The notes under the pieces: generated by a model
What the model was told of the DNA's origin: nothing
Databases searched by the model: none
The model's input: only the letters and a program-made list of their open reading frames with translations
Assembly: GCF_944324525.1 (NCBI RefSeq)
Contig: NZ_CALUWS010000006.1
Coordinates: 22,151 to 86,150 of the forward strand
DNA from: an uncultured Desulfovibrio sp.
GTDB taxonomy: Bacteria > Desulfobacterota > Desulfovibrionia > Desulfovibrionales > Desulfovibrionaceae
Direction: 5' to 3'
DNA length: 64,000 nt
Shown here: in pieces, positions 18,078-26,447 of the stretch
Position numbering within the stretch: the stretch's first letter is position 1
Layout: the number at the start of each line of letters is the position of its first letter
Program-made: the position numbers and the translations under genes

Positions 18078-18093
18078 TGGCATGTCTCTTGCT
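18078..18093 (+). promoter_or_regulatory. Sigma-54 (-24/-12) promoter of the amidohydrolase operon
   Basis: TGGCATGTCTCTTGCT with GG (18079-18080) and GC (18091-18092) 10 bases apart. The first transcribed base would fall near 18104, leaving a leader of about 50 bases before the ATG at 18155. Confidence 0.85.
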
Positions 18094-18154
18094 ATTTCCA
18101 CGGCAACGCAAAAGCACAACAGCGGCGGAACGCCGAAACATTAGGGAGGACTGT

Positions 18155-19801
18155 ATGAAGCCTGCAACACAAATCTACCGCAACGGCAACATCATGACCA
18201 TGGACTCGGCGGCCAGCAAGGCCGAAGCCGTGGCCGTGCGCGACGACGTCATCCTTGCCGTGGGACGGGAAGCCGACGTCATGGCGCTTGCCGACGCCGG
18301 CACGCGGGTCGTCGATCTGCACGGAAGAACCATGCTGCCGGGATTCGTTGACGGGCACAGCCATTTTTCCACGGCCGGCCTCATGGAGGCCACCCAGATC
18401 AACCTGTCCTCCTTCCCGGTCGGGACGATCCGCTCGCTGTCGGAAATCAAGGAGATCATCCGCCGCAAGGCCGCCACGACGCCCAAGGGGGAATGGATCC
18501 TCGGCTACGGTTACGACGACACCGGCCTTGAGGAAAAGCGTCACCCCACGGCGGCCGACCTTGATGAGGTCGCCCCTGAGCATCATGTGGTGCTGCGGCA
18601 CGTCTCCGGCCATCTGAGTACCTGCAACTCGCTGGCCCTGAAGACCTCGGGCTATACGCGCGACATGCCCGACCCCGTGGGCGGCATCATCCGGCGTGAC
18701 GAGCACGGCAACCCCAACGGCGTGCTGGAAGAGCCCCCGGCGCGCAAGCTGCTGTTCGAGCATATCCCGCCGACCACCAAGGACGACTGGGTGCGCGCGG
18801 TCAAGACCGCCAGCGAGATGTATGTGGCCAAGGGCGTCACGTCCGCGCAGGACGGCTTCACCGAGCAGACCATCTGGGACGCCCTCTTCCTCGGGCATGA
18901 AAAGGGCGTGCTCAAGAACCGCGTCCAGATCCTGCCCGGCGTCAACCGCATGGACATCGACGTCGCCGGCACGACCCGCTCCGGTACGCAGCTCACCCCG
19001 GACAAGAAGCTCAGCCTTGGCGCGGCGAAGCTGCTGGCCGACGGCAGCCTGCAGTGCTACACGGGCTTTTTGAGCAATCCCTACCACAAGATCCTGGAAA
19101 GCCTGCCCTACGGCGACGACTGGCGCGGCTATCCCATCAATGACGAGCTCGTCTTCTACGACATGGTCCGCGACCTGCACCGCAAGGGCTGGCAGCTCGC
19201 CATCCACGGCAACGGCGACGACGCCATCCAGATGATCATCAATGCCTACGAAAAGGCGCAGAAGGATTTCCCCCGCCACGACGCGCGCCATATCATCATC
19301 CATTGTCAGACCGTACGCGAGGATCAGCTCGACCGCATGCGCCGTCTGGGCATCGTCCCCTCCTTCTTCGTGGTGCACACCTACTACTGGGGCGACCGGC
19401 ATAACGACATCTTCCTCGGGCAGGACCGCGCCGAGCGCATCGACCCCCTGCGCAGCGCCCTCAAGCGCGGCATCCCCTTCAGCCTGCATAACGACACCTT
19501 CGTCACGCCCATCGATCCCCTGCTTTCCGTCTGGTCGGCCGCCACGCGCAAGACCAGCAGCGGGCGCGTGCTTGGCGAAAACCAGACCATCCCCGTGCTG
19601 GACGCCCTGCGCGGCGTGACGAGCTGGGCGGCCTATCAGGCCCACGAGGATCATATCAAGGGCAGCATCGAGCCCGGCAAGCTGGCGGACTTCGTCGTGC
19701 TTGGCGCGGACCCGCTGGCTGTGGACAAGGATGCCATCCGGCACATCGATGTCGTCGCTACGGTTGTGGGCGGCGAAGTGGTGTACGGCGAACTGGACTA
19801 G
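18155..19801 (+). CDS. YtcJ-type metal-dependent amidohydrolase
   Basis: A 548-residue member of the amidohydrolase_3 branch (YtcJ/NfdA-like). The metal ligands look intact: HSH at 68-70 in PGFVDGHSHF, the lysine in AAKLLADGSL (about 302), H in LAIHGNGDDA, H in IIIHCQTVR and D in SLHNDTF. It is cytoplasmic, with no signal peptide. Enzymes of this branch cleave amide or imide bonds of varied small molecules, so the substrate cannot be named. The ATG has GGAGGA six bases upstream, and the gene follows a sigma-54 promoter and two activator sites. The next gene, a carboxylate-type symporter, starts 18 bases after the stop. Together they suggest import and cleavage of an amide-containing nutrient. 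Confidence 0.85.
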   Translation: MKPATQIYRNGNIMTMDSAASKAEAVAVRDDVILAVGREADVMALADAGTRVVDLHGRTMLPGFVDGHSHFSTAGLMEATQINLSSFPVGTIRSLSEIKEIIRRKAATTPKGEWILGYGYDDTGLEEKRHPTAADLDEVAPEHHVVLRHVSGHLSTCNSLALKTSGYTRDMPDPVGGIIRRDEHGNPNGVLEEPPARKLLFEHIPPTTKDDWVRAVKTASEMYVAKGVTSAQDGFTEQTIWDALFLGHEKGVLKNRVQILPGVNRMDIDVAGTTRSGTQLTPDKKLSLGAAKLLADGSLQCYTGFLSNPYHKILESLPYGDDWRGYPINDELVFYDMVRDLHRKGWQLAIHGNGDDAIQMIINAYEKAQKDFPRHDARHIIIHCQTVREDQLDRMRRLGIVPSFFVVHTYYWGDRHNDIFLGQDRAERIDPLRSALKRGIPFSLHNDTFVTPIDPLLSVWSAATRKTSSGRVLGENQTIPVLDALRGVTSWAAYQAHEDHIKGSIEPGKLADFVVLGADPLAVDKDAIRHIDVVATVVGGEVVYGELD

Positions 19802-19819
19802 ACGTACGAGGAAAAGGTT

Positions 19820-21214
19820 ATGGAAAGCTCGTTTTATCCCTATATCGGCGGTTTCTGCTGGGTCGGCCTGCTGCTCATGGTCGGAACCATCATCCGGGCC
19901 AAGGTCAAGATCTTCCAGACCATGCTTTTCCCGGCGTCGCTCATCGGCGGCATCCTGGGTTTCGTGCTCATCAACCTGGGCCTGATCGGCATGCCCAGCT
20001 CCTTCGGCTGGAAGGCCCTGACCCCCAGCGTGTTCTCCATGCTGACCTTCCATCTCTTCGCCTTCGGCTTCGTGGGCATCGGTCTGCTGGAAAGCAGCAG
20101 CGACAACAAGGAAGGCACGGGTAAGGTCATCGCGCGCGGCGCGTTCTGGATGGCGCTGATCTTCGGTTTCCTCTTCTCCATCCAGGCGCTCATCGGCAAG
20201 GGCACCTTCGATCTCTGGAAGATGTTCTTCGGCGGCGACTTCTTCACCGGCAACGGTTACCTGCTGGGCGCTGGCTTCACGCAGGGCCCCGGCCAGACGC
20301 AGGCCTACGCCACCATCTGGGAACACACCTATCAGGTCGCCAACGCCCTCAACGTGGGCCTGGCCTTTGCGGCCGTGGGCTTCCTCGTGGCCGGCGTGGT
20401 CGGCGTGCCGCTGGCCTACTACGGCATCCGTCGCGGCTGGATCTCCCTGAATGAAGAAGGCGGCACGCCCGGTTCCCTGCCGCAGACCTTCCTCAAGGGC
20501 CTCATGGACAAGGACGACCATCCCTGCTGCGCGCAGGCCACCACCCACCCGGCCAACATCGACAGCGTGGGCTTCCACTTCGGCCTGATGTTCGCCCTCT
20601 ATGGCGGCGCGTATGCCTGGGGCCTGGCGTGGTTCCTCTACCTTCCCAAGGGCATCAACGGTCTCGGCTTCGGTCTGGTGTTCTGCTGGGGCATGTTCCT
20701 GGCCATGATCACCCGCAAGATCATGAAGAAGATCAAGATCAGCCATCTTATTGACCCCGAAACGACCCGCCGTCTTACCGGCACCACCGTGGACTTCATG
20801 ATCTGCGCGGTCTTCATGGGCATCCAGGTGCGCGAACTGGCCGACGTGGCCGGGCCCTTCCTCGTCTCCATGACGCTGGCCTCCATCGCCACCCTGTTCT
20901 TCTGCGTGTGGTTCGGCCGCCGCGCCCCTGAACATGGCTTTGAACGCGGCCTGACCCTCTTCGGCTACTGCACCGGTACGGCGGCCTCCGGTCTGCTGCT
21001 CCTGCGCATCGTCGATCCTGACTTCAAGACGCCCGTGGTGGTGGAAGTGGGCATGATGAACGTCTTCACCATGGTCATCTTCAAGCCCATCTCCTGGTCC
21101 ATGCCCTTCGCGCCCGTGGAAGGCTTCCCCATGTTCTGGATATTCGTCGGGGTCATCGTCATCACGCCCATCGTCATGTACTTCCTGAAGATGATCCGCA
21201 AGCCGGCCTTCTGA
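19820..21214 (+). CDS. GltS-like sodium:carboxylate symporter
   Basis: A 464-residue integral membrane protein with about 10-12 hydrophobic segments, starting YIGGFCWVGLLLMVGTIIRA. The overall pattern (early VFSMLTFHLFAFGFVGIGLLES, a central cytoplasmic stretch at about 210-245, then LIDPETTRRLTGTTVDFMIC and FGYCTGTAASGLLLLRIVDP) resembles sodium/glutamate symporters of the GltS group, and in particular the longer anaerobe versions. The family assignment is moderate and the substrate is inferred. The ATG has AGGAAAAGG upstream. It is translated from the same message as the amidohydrolase and is followed by a clear terminator. Confidence 0.7.
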   Translation: MESSFYPYIGGFCWVGLLLMVGTIIRAKVKIFQTMLFPASLIGGILGFVLINLGLIGMPSSFGWKALTPSVFSMLTFHLFAFGFVGIGLLESSSDNKEGTGKVIARGAFWMALIFGFLFSIQALIGKGTFDLWKMFFGGDFFTGNGYLLGAGFTQGPGQTQAYATIWEHTYQVANALNVGLAFAAVGFLVAGVVGVPLAYYGIRRGWISLNEEGGTPGSLPQTFLKGLMDKDDHPCCAQATTHPANIDSVGFHFGLMFALYGGAYAWGLAWFLYLPKGINGLGFGLVFCWGMFLAMITRKIMKKIKISHLIDPETTRRLTGTTVDFMICAVFMGIQVRELADVAGPFLVSMTLASIATLFFCVWFGRRAPEHGFERGLTLFGYCTGTAASGLLLLRIVDPDFKTPVVVEVGMMNVFTMVIFKPISWSMPFAPVEGFPMFWIFVGVIVITPIVMYFLKMIRKPAF

Positions 21215-21233
21215 CGCCAGCCTGCGCAACCGG

Positions 21234-21262
21234 GGCGCCCGCCGTCAAGGCGGGCGCCTTTT
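21234..21262 (+). terminator. Rho-independent terminator of the amidohydrolase-symporter operon
   Basis: GGCGCCCGCC, loop GTCAA, GGCGGGCGCC, then TTTT. It begins 20 bp after the symporter stop. Confidence 0.9.
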
Positions 21263-21326
21263 CCCTCAAACCCGGGCCGGGGACGGCCCGCGCAAATGCC
21301 GACTCTCGGCAACGTGGAGCAGTTCC

Positions 21327-22556
21327 ATGGCTCACCATTTCGCCGGCGCAAAGGATTTTTTCCGCAAGACCCCCACAGCGGCGCTCCGTTCCGTGCTCAC
21401 CCGCGACTTCCTGATCATCGCCGCCATCAACTTCTTCATGCTCGTGGCGTATTATGTGATCTTCGTGATCTCCACGCCCTATGCCATCCGCTTCTTCAAC
21501 GCCACACCGAGCGAGGCCGGACTGACGGCGGGCATCATCGTTATCGGCTGTCTGGTGGGGCGCTTCTTTACCGGCTACCTGGTGGGCAGGGTCGGCTGCC
21601 GCGTGGTGTTGCTGACCGGCCTGCTGATCTTTACGGGCAGCCTTGCCCTGTATTTCCCCGTGGCTTCCCTGCCGGGCCTCTGCCTCGTTCGCTTCATCGG
21701 CGGCGTGGGCGTGGGTTTCATCGGCACGGCGACGGGGACCATCGTCGCCTATGTGGTGCCGAAGGAACATCACGGCATCGGCATCAGTTTTTTCAGCCTC
21801 AGTACGGCGCTGGCCCTGGCCATGGGGCCCTTCCTCGGGGTGACGCTGGTGCAGATCGTGACCTATCCCCAGCTGTTCGGCATCTGCCTTGCCGTGGGCT
21901 GCGTCAGTCTGGCGTGTTACATGATGCTGCGCGTCCCCAACCGCTTGCCCGGCAGTGAGGCCTCGTCGAAAAACCTGCTGGATCTGCGCAACTACATCGA
22001 CTATTCCGTCATCCCCTTTGCCTGCGTGGTGCTGGTGGCGGCCATCTGCTGGGGCAACGTGCAGGCCTTCATCACCTTCTATGCCAAGGAACTCGGGCTC
22101 ATGGGCGCGGCCAGCCTGTTCTTCCTGCTCTATGCCCTGACGCTCATCCTCACCCGGCCGGCCTCGGGCAAGATCTACGACATGCGCGGCGAGAACGTGG
22201 TGGTGGTGCCCTGTCTGCTGCTCACGGCGCTGGGTCTCTTCCTGCTGGGGCATGCCGTCTCGAACTGGAGCATGCTGCTGGCCGGGGTGCTGCTGGGACT
22301 GGGATTCGGCAATTTCCAGTCGGTCTCGCAGGCCATATCCCTTTCGCTGGTGCCGCGGGAGCGGTACGCGCAGGCCACATCGACCTTTTTCATCTTTTTC
22401 GACTTCGGCATGGGCTTCGGCCCGTACGTCTTCGGCAGCGTGGCCTCCCATGCGGGCTATGACGGTCTGTATCTGACGCTGTGCGGCGTGGCGCTGGTGG
22501 CGCTCGTGCTCTACATTCTGCTGCACGGCCGCAAGGTGGAGGCCTTCCGGGCCTGA
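21327..22556 (+). CDS. MFS transporter
   Basis: A 409-residue major facilitator with 12 predicted membrane helices. The first loop after helix 2 has GRFFTGYLVGRVGCRVV, a variant of the MFS motif A (GxLaDrxGrr). Helix 5 carries GTATGTIVAYVVPKEHHGIGISFF. It resembles drug/metabolite exporters of the YfcJ or nitrate-like groups, but no substrate can be read. GTGGAG lies seven bases before the ATG. A strong terminator separates it from the preceding operon, and a promoter is not obvious in the 64-bp gap. Confidence 0.85.
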   Translation: MAHHFAGAKDFFRKTPTAALRSVLTRDFLIIAAINFFMLVAYYVIFVISTPYAIRFFNATPSEAGLTAGIIVIGCLVGRFFTGYLVGRVGCRVVLLTGLLIFTGSLALYFPVASLPGLCLVRFIGGVGVGFIGTATGTIVAYVVPKEHHGIGISFFSLSTALALAMGPFLGVTLVQIVTYPQLFGICLAVGCVSLACYMMLRVPNRLPGSEASSKNLLDLRNYIDYSVIPFACVVLVAAICWGNVQAFITFYAKELGLMGAASLFFLLYALTLILTRPASGKIYDMRGENVVVVPCLLLTALGLFLLGHAVSNWSMLLAGVLLGLGFGNFQSVSQAISLSLVPRERYAQATSTFFIFFDFGMGFGPYVFGSVASHAGYDGLYLTLCGVALVALVLYILLHGRKVEAFRA

Positions 22557-22622
22557 CGACGGGCCGCACACCAGCTTGCGGACAGAAGATTTCTCCATGA
22601 AGGGTGGGGAAAGCCACAGAAA

Positions 22623-22652
22623 AGGGGCAGGGATCGCATGATCCCTGCCCCT
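22623..22652 (-). terminator. Terminator of htpG, convergent with the MFS gene
   Basis: AGGGGCAGGGATC, loop GCAT, GATCCCTGCCCCT: a perfect 13-bp stem. On the minus strand it is followed by TTTT, so it fits htpG best, and it may also stop transcripts from the MFS gene. Confidence 0.85.
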
Positions 22653-22704
22653 CTCATGTCATATCACGTCAGCCGGAACGTCCGGGCCCCGGCATACGAT
22701 GTCC

Positions 22705-24621
22705 TCAGGCCAGATGGCGGACCTCGCCGTACCAGGCGGCGGCCTGCTCCAGCAGCGCGTTGCTGCGGGCGGCCAGGGCCTGCGGATCCTTGAGGTAGCC
22801 GTCCTGCAGCAGGCAGGCGTCAAAGAGGCATTCCACCATGTCGCTCAGGGTCTTGTCCGCGGCATCGGCCTTGTACATGCGCAGCAAACTGCGCAGCAGC
22901 GGGTGATCGCGGTTCACTTCCAGCACCTTGACGGGCAGGGAGTCGTCCTTCTGCATGACGCGCAGGAACTTCTCCATGCTGGAGGTCATGCCGCCGTCGG
23001 CGGAGACCAGCACGGCCGGGCTCTCGGCCAGACGATGCGACACGCGTACGTCCTTGACGCGCTCGCCGAGGATCTCGCGGATGCGGGCCAGCAGCTTGTC
23101 GAAGGTGGCGTTGTCGTCCTCGGAAAGCGGCGCGGCCGCGGGCTTGTCGGCATCGGCCTTGTCGGCGAAGGCATCCAGCGCGTCGTCGGCCGCCGTCTCC
23201 ACGGATTTGAATTCCCATTCCTTGTAGGCGTGCAGGCCGTCCATGAGGAACTCGTCCACCGGTTCGTACAGATAGAGCGTCTCGATGCCCTTCTTGCGGA
23301 AGCGTTCCAGATGGGGGCTGAGGCGGGCGGCTTCCCGGTTGGGGGCCGTGACGTACCAGAAAGTCTTCTGGCCTTCCGGAGCGCGGGCCATGTACTCGTC
23401 CAGGCTGCTCAGGGCCTCGGCGTCCTCATGGATGGAGGTATTGAAGCGGAGCAGGGCGGCCACACGTTCCCGGTTGGGGAAGTCCTGATAGCCGAGCTTG
23501 AAGACCCGGCCGTGCAGCTTCCAGAAGCGGGCGTACTTCTCGGCGTCGTTGGCGGCCATTTTTTCCAGATGGCCGAGGAGCTGCTTGACGATGGTCTGGT
23601 GGATCTTGCGCAGCACCACATTTTCCTGCAGCGTCTCGCGGGAGATGTTGAGCGGCAGGTCCTCGGTATCCACCACGCCCTTGAGGAAGGCGAGGTACTC
23701 CGGCAGAAGTTCCTTGTTGCGGTGCTGGATGAGCACCCGGCGGCTGTAGAGGTCAAGGCCCCAGTAGTCACGGTCCATGCCGAAGATGTCCTGCGCGGCG
23801 TCCGGGATGTAGAGCAGGGCATTGAACTGCACCGGCGCGTCCACGGCGATGTGCAGCACGTCCAGCGGGGCCTTGGCGTCATAGGTCAGGTGCTTGTAGA
23901 AGGCGTCGTACTGCTCGCGGGTGACGGCGCTCTTGGGCTCGCGCCAAAGAGCGGGCTGCGTGTTGATCTTGTCCTCGCCCACGAAGATGGGGAAGGGCAC
24001 GAAGGCGGAGTGGTTGCGGATGACGGTCTCCACCCGGAATTTTTCGGCGAATTCCGCGGCGTCCTCCTTGAGATGGACCACGATGCGCGTACCGCGCTTG
24101 AGCTCTCCGGCCTCGCAGGGGCTGACGTCGAACGTGCCCAGCCCGTCGCTGACCCAGACATGCGCCTGGCTGTCCTCGCCGAAAGCGGGCAGGGAGGTGA
24201 CCTCCACCTTGTCGGCCACCATGAAGACCGAATAGAAGCCCACCCCGAAGCGGCCGATAATATTGGCCGCGTCCGCGGACTTGCCGTCGGCGGCCTGCGC
24301 GTCCAGCTCGGCAAGGAAGGCCTCGGAGCCGGATTTGGCGATGGTGCCCAGATTCTCGGCCAGCTCGGCGGCGCTCATGCCGAGGCCGCTGTCCGTGATG
24401 GTGAGGGTCCGCGCCTTTTCGTCCAGCGTGATGCGGATCTCCAGCGGCAGATCGGGCTCGCGCGGGGTCTCGCCGCGGCTCGTACGGAAGCGCAGCTTGT
24501 CCAGCGCGTCCGAAGCGTTGGAGATGAGCTCGCGCAAAAAGATCTCACGATTGGTATACAGAGAATTGGTGAGGATGCGCAAAACCTTGCGCACCTCGGC
24601 CTTGAATTGCTGTTCAGCCAT
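22705..24621 (-). CDS. htpG: Molecular chaperone HtpG (Hsp90)
   Basis: A 638-residue bacterial Hsp90, an ATP-driven dimeric chaperone of the cytoplasm. The GHKL ATPase motifs are intact: FLRELISNASDALDKLR, TITDSGLGM and an IIGRFGVGFYSVFMVAD lid/G2 region; middle and C-terminal dimerisation domains follow. The length is normal. The start is the ATG at 24621 with AGGAGG nine bases upstream. The longer open frame runs into a dispersed repeat and is not real. It is a single-gene unit with its own terminator. Confidence 0.97.
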   Translation of the reverse strand: MAEQQFKAEVRKVLRILTNSLYTNREIFLRELISNASDALDKLRFRTSRGETPREPDLPLEIRITLDEKARTLTITDSGLGMSAAELAENLGTIAKSGSEAFLAELDAQAADGKSADAANIIGRFGVGFYSVFMVADKVEVTSLPAFGEDSQAHVWVSDGLGTFDVSPCEAGELKRGTRIVVHLKEDAAEFAEKFRVETVIRNHSAFVPFPIFVGEDKINTQPALWREPKSAVTREQYDAFYKHLTYDAKAPLDVLHIAVDAPVQFNALLYIPDAAQDIFGMDRDYWGLDLYSRRVLIQHRNKELLPEYLAFLKGVVDTEDLPLNISRETLQENVVLRKIHQTIVKQLLGHLEKMAANDAEKYARFWKLHGRVFKLGYQDFPNRERVAALLRFNTSIHEDAEALSSLDEYMARAPEGQKTFWYVTAPNREAARLSPHLERFRKKGIETLYLYEPVDEFLMDGLHAYKEWEFKSVETAADDALDAFADKADADKPAAAPLSEDDNATFDKLLARIREILGERVKDVRVSHRLAESPAVLVSADGGMTSSMEKFLRVMQKDDSLPVKVLEVNRDHPLLRSLLRMYKADAADKTLSDMVECLFDACLLQDGYLKDPQALAARSNALLEQAAAWYGEVRHLA

Positions 24622-24735
24622 GATGCAGCCTCCTGTCATGAATACCCCGTGAAGTAAGTCCCGCAGAGGATTCGTCAACCCCGCGCACGGCAAGGGGAAG
24701 ATGGTTTTTGGCGGGAGTGCTTTTTGTTTTTGGGT

Positions 24736-24873
24736 GGGGGAAGGGCCCCTTTGTGGACAAAGGGGCCCTTCCCCCACACCCCCATCCCCCCAAAAACGTT
24801 GCTTGTCCGGATACCGGGCGTCGTACCCCACAGGACGACGCCCGGCCGCAAGCCAGCCAAACGCTGTACAGGA
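24736..24873. repeat. Family B hairpin repeat, copy B2
   Basis: A perfect 17-bp inverted repeat (24736-24752 and 24759-24775) with the same GTGGAC loop as copy B1. The same C-tracts follow, then a second hairpin CGGGCGTCGT / ACGACGCCCG (24817-24845 region) and the conserved end CCAGCCAAACGCTGTACA. It occupies most of the 516-bp gap between htpG and cydA. From 24880 to 25050 I see only a short GGCGGC/GCCGCC repeat. Confidence 0.8.
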
Positions 24874-25054
24874 CAGGAAGAACGACGCCCCGTGGGACGG
24901 CGGCACAGCGCCGCCCAAACGCCGGGCCGATTCCGCCATCCGCCAGACAAAAAGGAGATGCCCCCCTGTGCCGCGCCGGCTGGCCCACCCGCTGGAGAAA
25001 GAGGGGAGCAGGCCCGTCTGACGGCCCGGGAAAAAGAAAAGTCTAAAAATTAAA

Positions 25055-25072
25055 ATAAGTTATATTACTTAT
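25055..25072. promoter_or_regulatory. AT-rich palindrome upstream of cydA
   Basis: ATAAGT, 6 bases, ACTTAT: a perfect 6-6-6 inverted repeat in a short AT-rich patch about 40 bp before the probable -10 of cydA. It matches neither the Rex (TTGTGAA...TTCACAA) nor the FNR (TTGAT...ATCAA) consensus. It is a candidate operator for an unknown redox regulator. Confidence 0.5.
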
Positions 25073-25084
25073 CAGGATTTGCTC

Positions 25085-25111
25085 TTGCCTTATGAAACAG
25101 AGCGGTATACT
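25085..25111 (+). promoter_or_regulatory. Probable cydAB promoter
   Basis: TATACT at 25106-25111 is a near-perfect -10 hexamer, 26 bp before the ATG. The -35 is weaker; TTGCCT at 25085-25090 gives a 15-base spacer. The leader is short and carries TCAGGAGGA in front of the start. Confidence 0.5.
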
Positions 25112-25137
25112 AGTGGGCAACTCAGGAGGATGTCTCT

Positions 25138-26445
25138 ATGGATGACGTTATACTGCTCTCGCGGCTGCAGTTCGCTGTCGCCGTTTTTTTCCATTTCATC
25201 TTCGTGCCGCTGACGCTGGGGCTGTCGCTGCTGATCGCCCTCATGGAGACGTGGTACGTCAAAACCGGCAATGAGGCCTGGCGCCGCCATGCCAAGTTCT
25301 GGGGCAAGCTCTTTGTCATCAACTTCACGCTGGGCGTGGTGACGGGGATCACCCTGGAATTCCAGTTCGGCACCAACTGGTCCCGCTACTCGGAGTATGT
25401 GGGCGACATTTTCGGCTCGCTGCTGGCCATCGAGGCCACGGTGGCCTTCTTCCTCGAATCCACCTTCCTGGCGGTCTGGCATTTCGGCTGGAACCGCGTG
25501 GGCAAGAAGGTGCACCTGCTCAGCATCTGGCTGGTGGTCATCGCGGGCAACCTTTCCGCCCTCTGGATCATCCTGGCCAACGGCTTCATGCAGAATCCGC
25601 TGGGCTACGTGATCCAGAACGGCCGCGCCGAACTGGATGACTTCTTCGCCGTGCTGTGCAACCCCTACGCCTGGGGCATGTACGCCCATACGCTCATGGC
25701 CGCCTGGATGCTCTCGGGCTTCTTCGTGCTGGGCGTGTCGGCTTGGCATCTGCTGCGCAAGAGCCATACGGACTTCTTCCGCATGTCCTTCCGCATGGCC
25801 GCGCCCATCACGCTGGTGCTGGCCGTGGCCCTGGCCGCGACGGGCGACCTGCAGGGCAAGACCGTAGCCCAGCTCCAGCCGGCCAAGCTGGCGGCCATGG
25901 AATCCCACTGGGAGACCACGACCAACGCGCCTTTCTACATGCTGGTGCTGCCGGACGTGGAGAATGAGCGCAACAGCGTGGAAGCCATCGGCATCCCCGG
26001 CCTCATGAGCTGGATCGCTTACGGCGATGCCAATGCCGAGGTGAAGGGCCTCAAGGACTTCCCCAAGGAGGACCGTCCGCCCGTGGCGCCGGTGTTCTGG
26101 GGCTTCCGGGCCATGGTGGGCCTTGGCGTGGTCTTCCTCATCCTGGCGGCGGCGGCCACGCTGCAGCGCAAGCGCGACATGCCGTGTTCCGGGCTCATGA
26201 AGGCGCTGGTCTGGAATATCCCGCTGCCGTACTTCAGCATCGCCTTCGGCTGGCTGGTGGCCGAAATGGGCCGTCAGCCCTGGATCGTCTATAATCTCAT
26301 GCGCACCAGCGACGCCGTTTCGCCCGTGCCCGCGGGCAATGTGCTCTTTTCGCTCATCGGCTTCATCGTCGTGTACACCCTGCTGGGCGTGCTCGACATC
26401 TGGCTGCTGCGCAAGTATGCCTGCAAGGGCCCCGAGGAGGTCTAG
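25138..26445 (+). CDS. cydA: Cytochrome bd quinol oxidase subunit I (short Q-loop)
   Basis: The 435-residue haem-bearing subunit of the bd oxidase, which reduces O2 with quinol electrons in the inner membrane. The N-terminal His (SRLQFAVAVFFHFIFVPLTLG), the GITLEFQFGTNW region with its Glu, and the conserved EMGRQPW near the end are present. The length is that of the short Q-loop class rather than the 520-residue E. coli form. It starts after TCAGGAGGA. cydB begins two bases after its stop. In a sulfate reducer this enzyme serves O2 defence more than growth, by analogy with other Desulfovibrio. Confidence 0.97.
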   Translation: MDDVILLSRLQFAVAVFFHFIFVPLTLGLSLLIALMETWYVKTGNEAWRRHAKFWGKLFVINFTLGVVTGITLEFQFGTNWSRYSEYVGDIFGSLLAIEATVAFFLESTFLAVWHFGWNRVGKKVHLLSIWLVVIAGNLSALWIILANGFMQNPLGYVIQNGRAELDDFFAVLCNPYAWGMYAHTLMAAWMLSGFFVLGVSAWHLLRKSHTDFFRMSFRMAAPITLVLAVALAATGDLQGKTVAQLQPAKLAAMESHWETTTNAPFYMLVLPDVENERNSVEAIGIPGLMSWIAYGDANAEVKGLKDFPKEDRPPVAPVFWGFRAMVGLGVVFLILAAAATLQRKRDMPCSGLMKALVWNIPLPYFSIAFGWLVAEMGRQPWIVYNLMRTSDAVSPVPAGNVLFSLIGFIVVYTLLGVLDIWLLRKYACKGPEEV

Positions 26446-26447
26446 TC

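Noticed and set aside
18092-21229. A 1045-codon open frame on the minus strand opposite the amidohydrolase and symporter genes
   Set aside because: It is a by-product of GC-rich third positions: the translation is low-complexity (His, Asp, Glu, Gly repeats), matches no family, and lies fully antisense to two well-recognised genes. The same applies to the long antisense frames at 3715-5898, 43274-46276, 57448-59649 and others.
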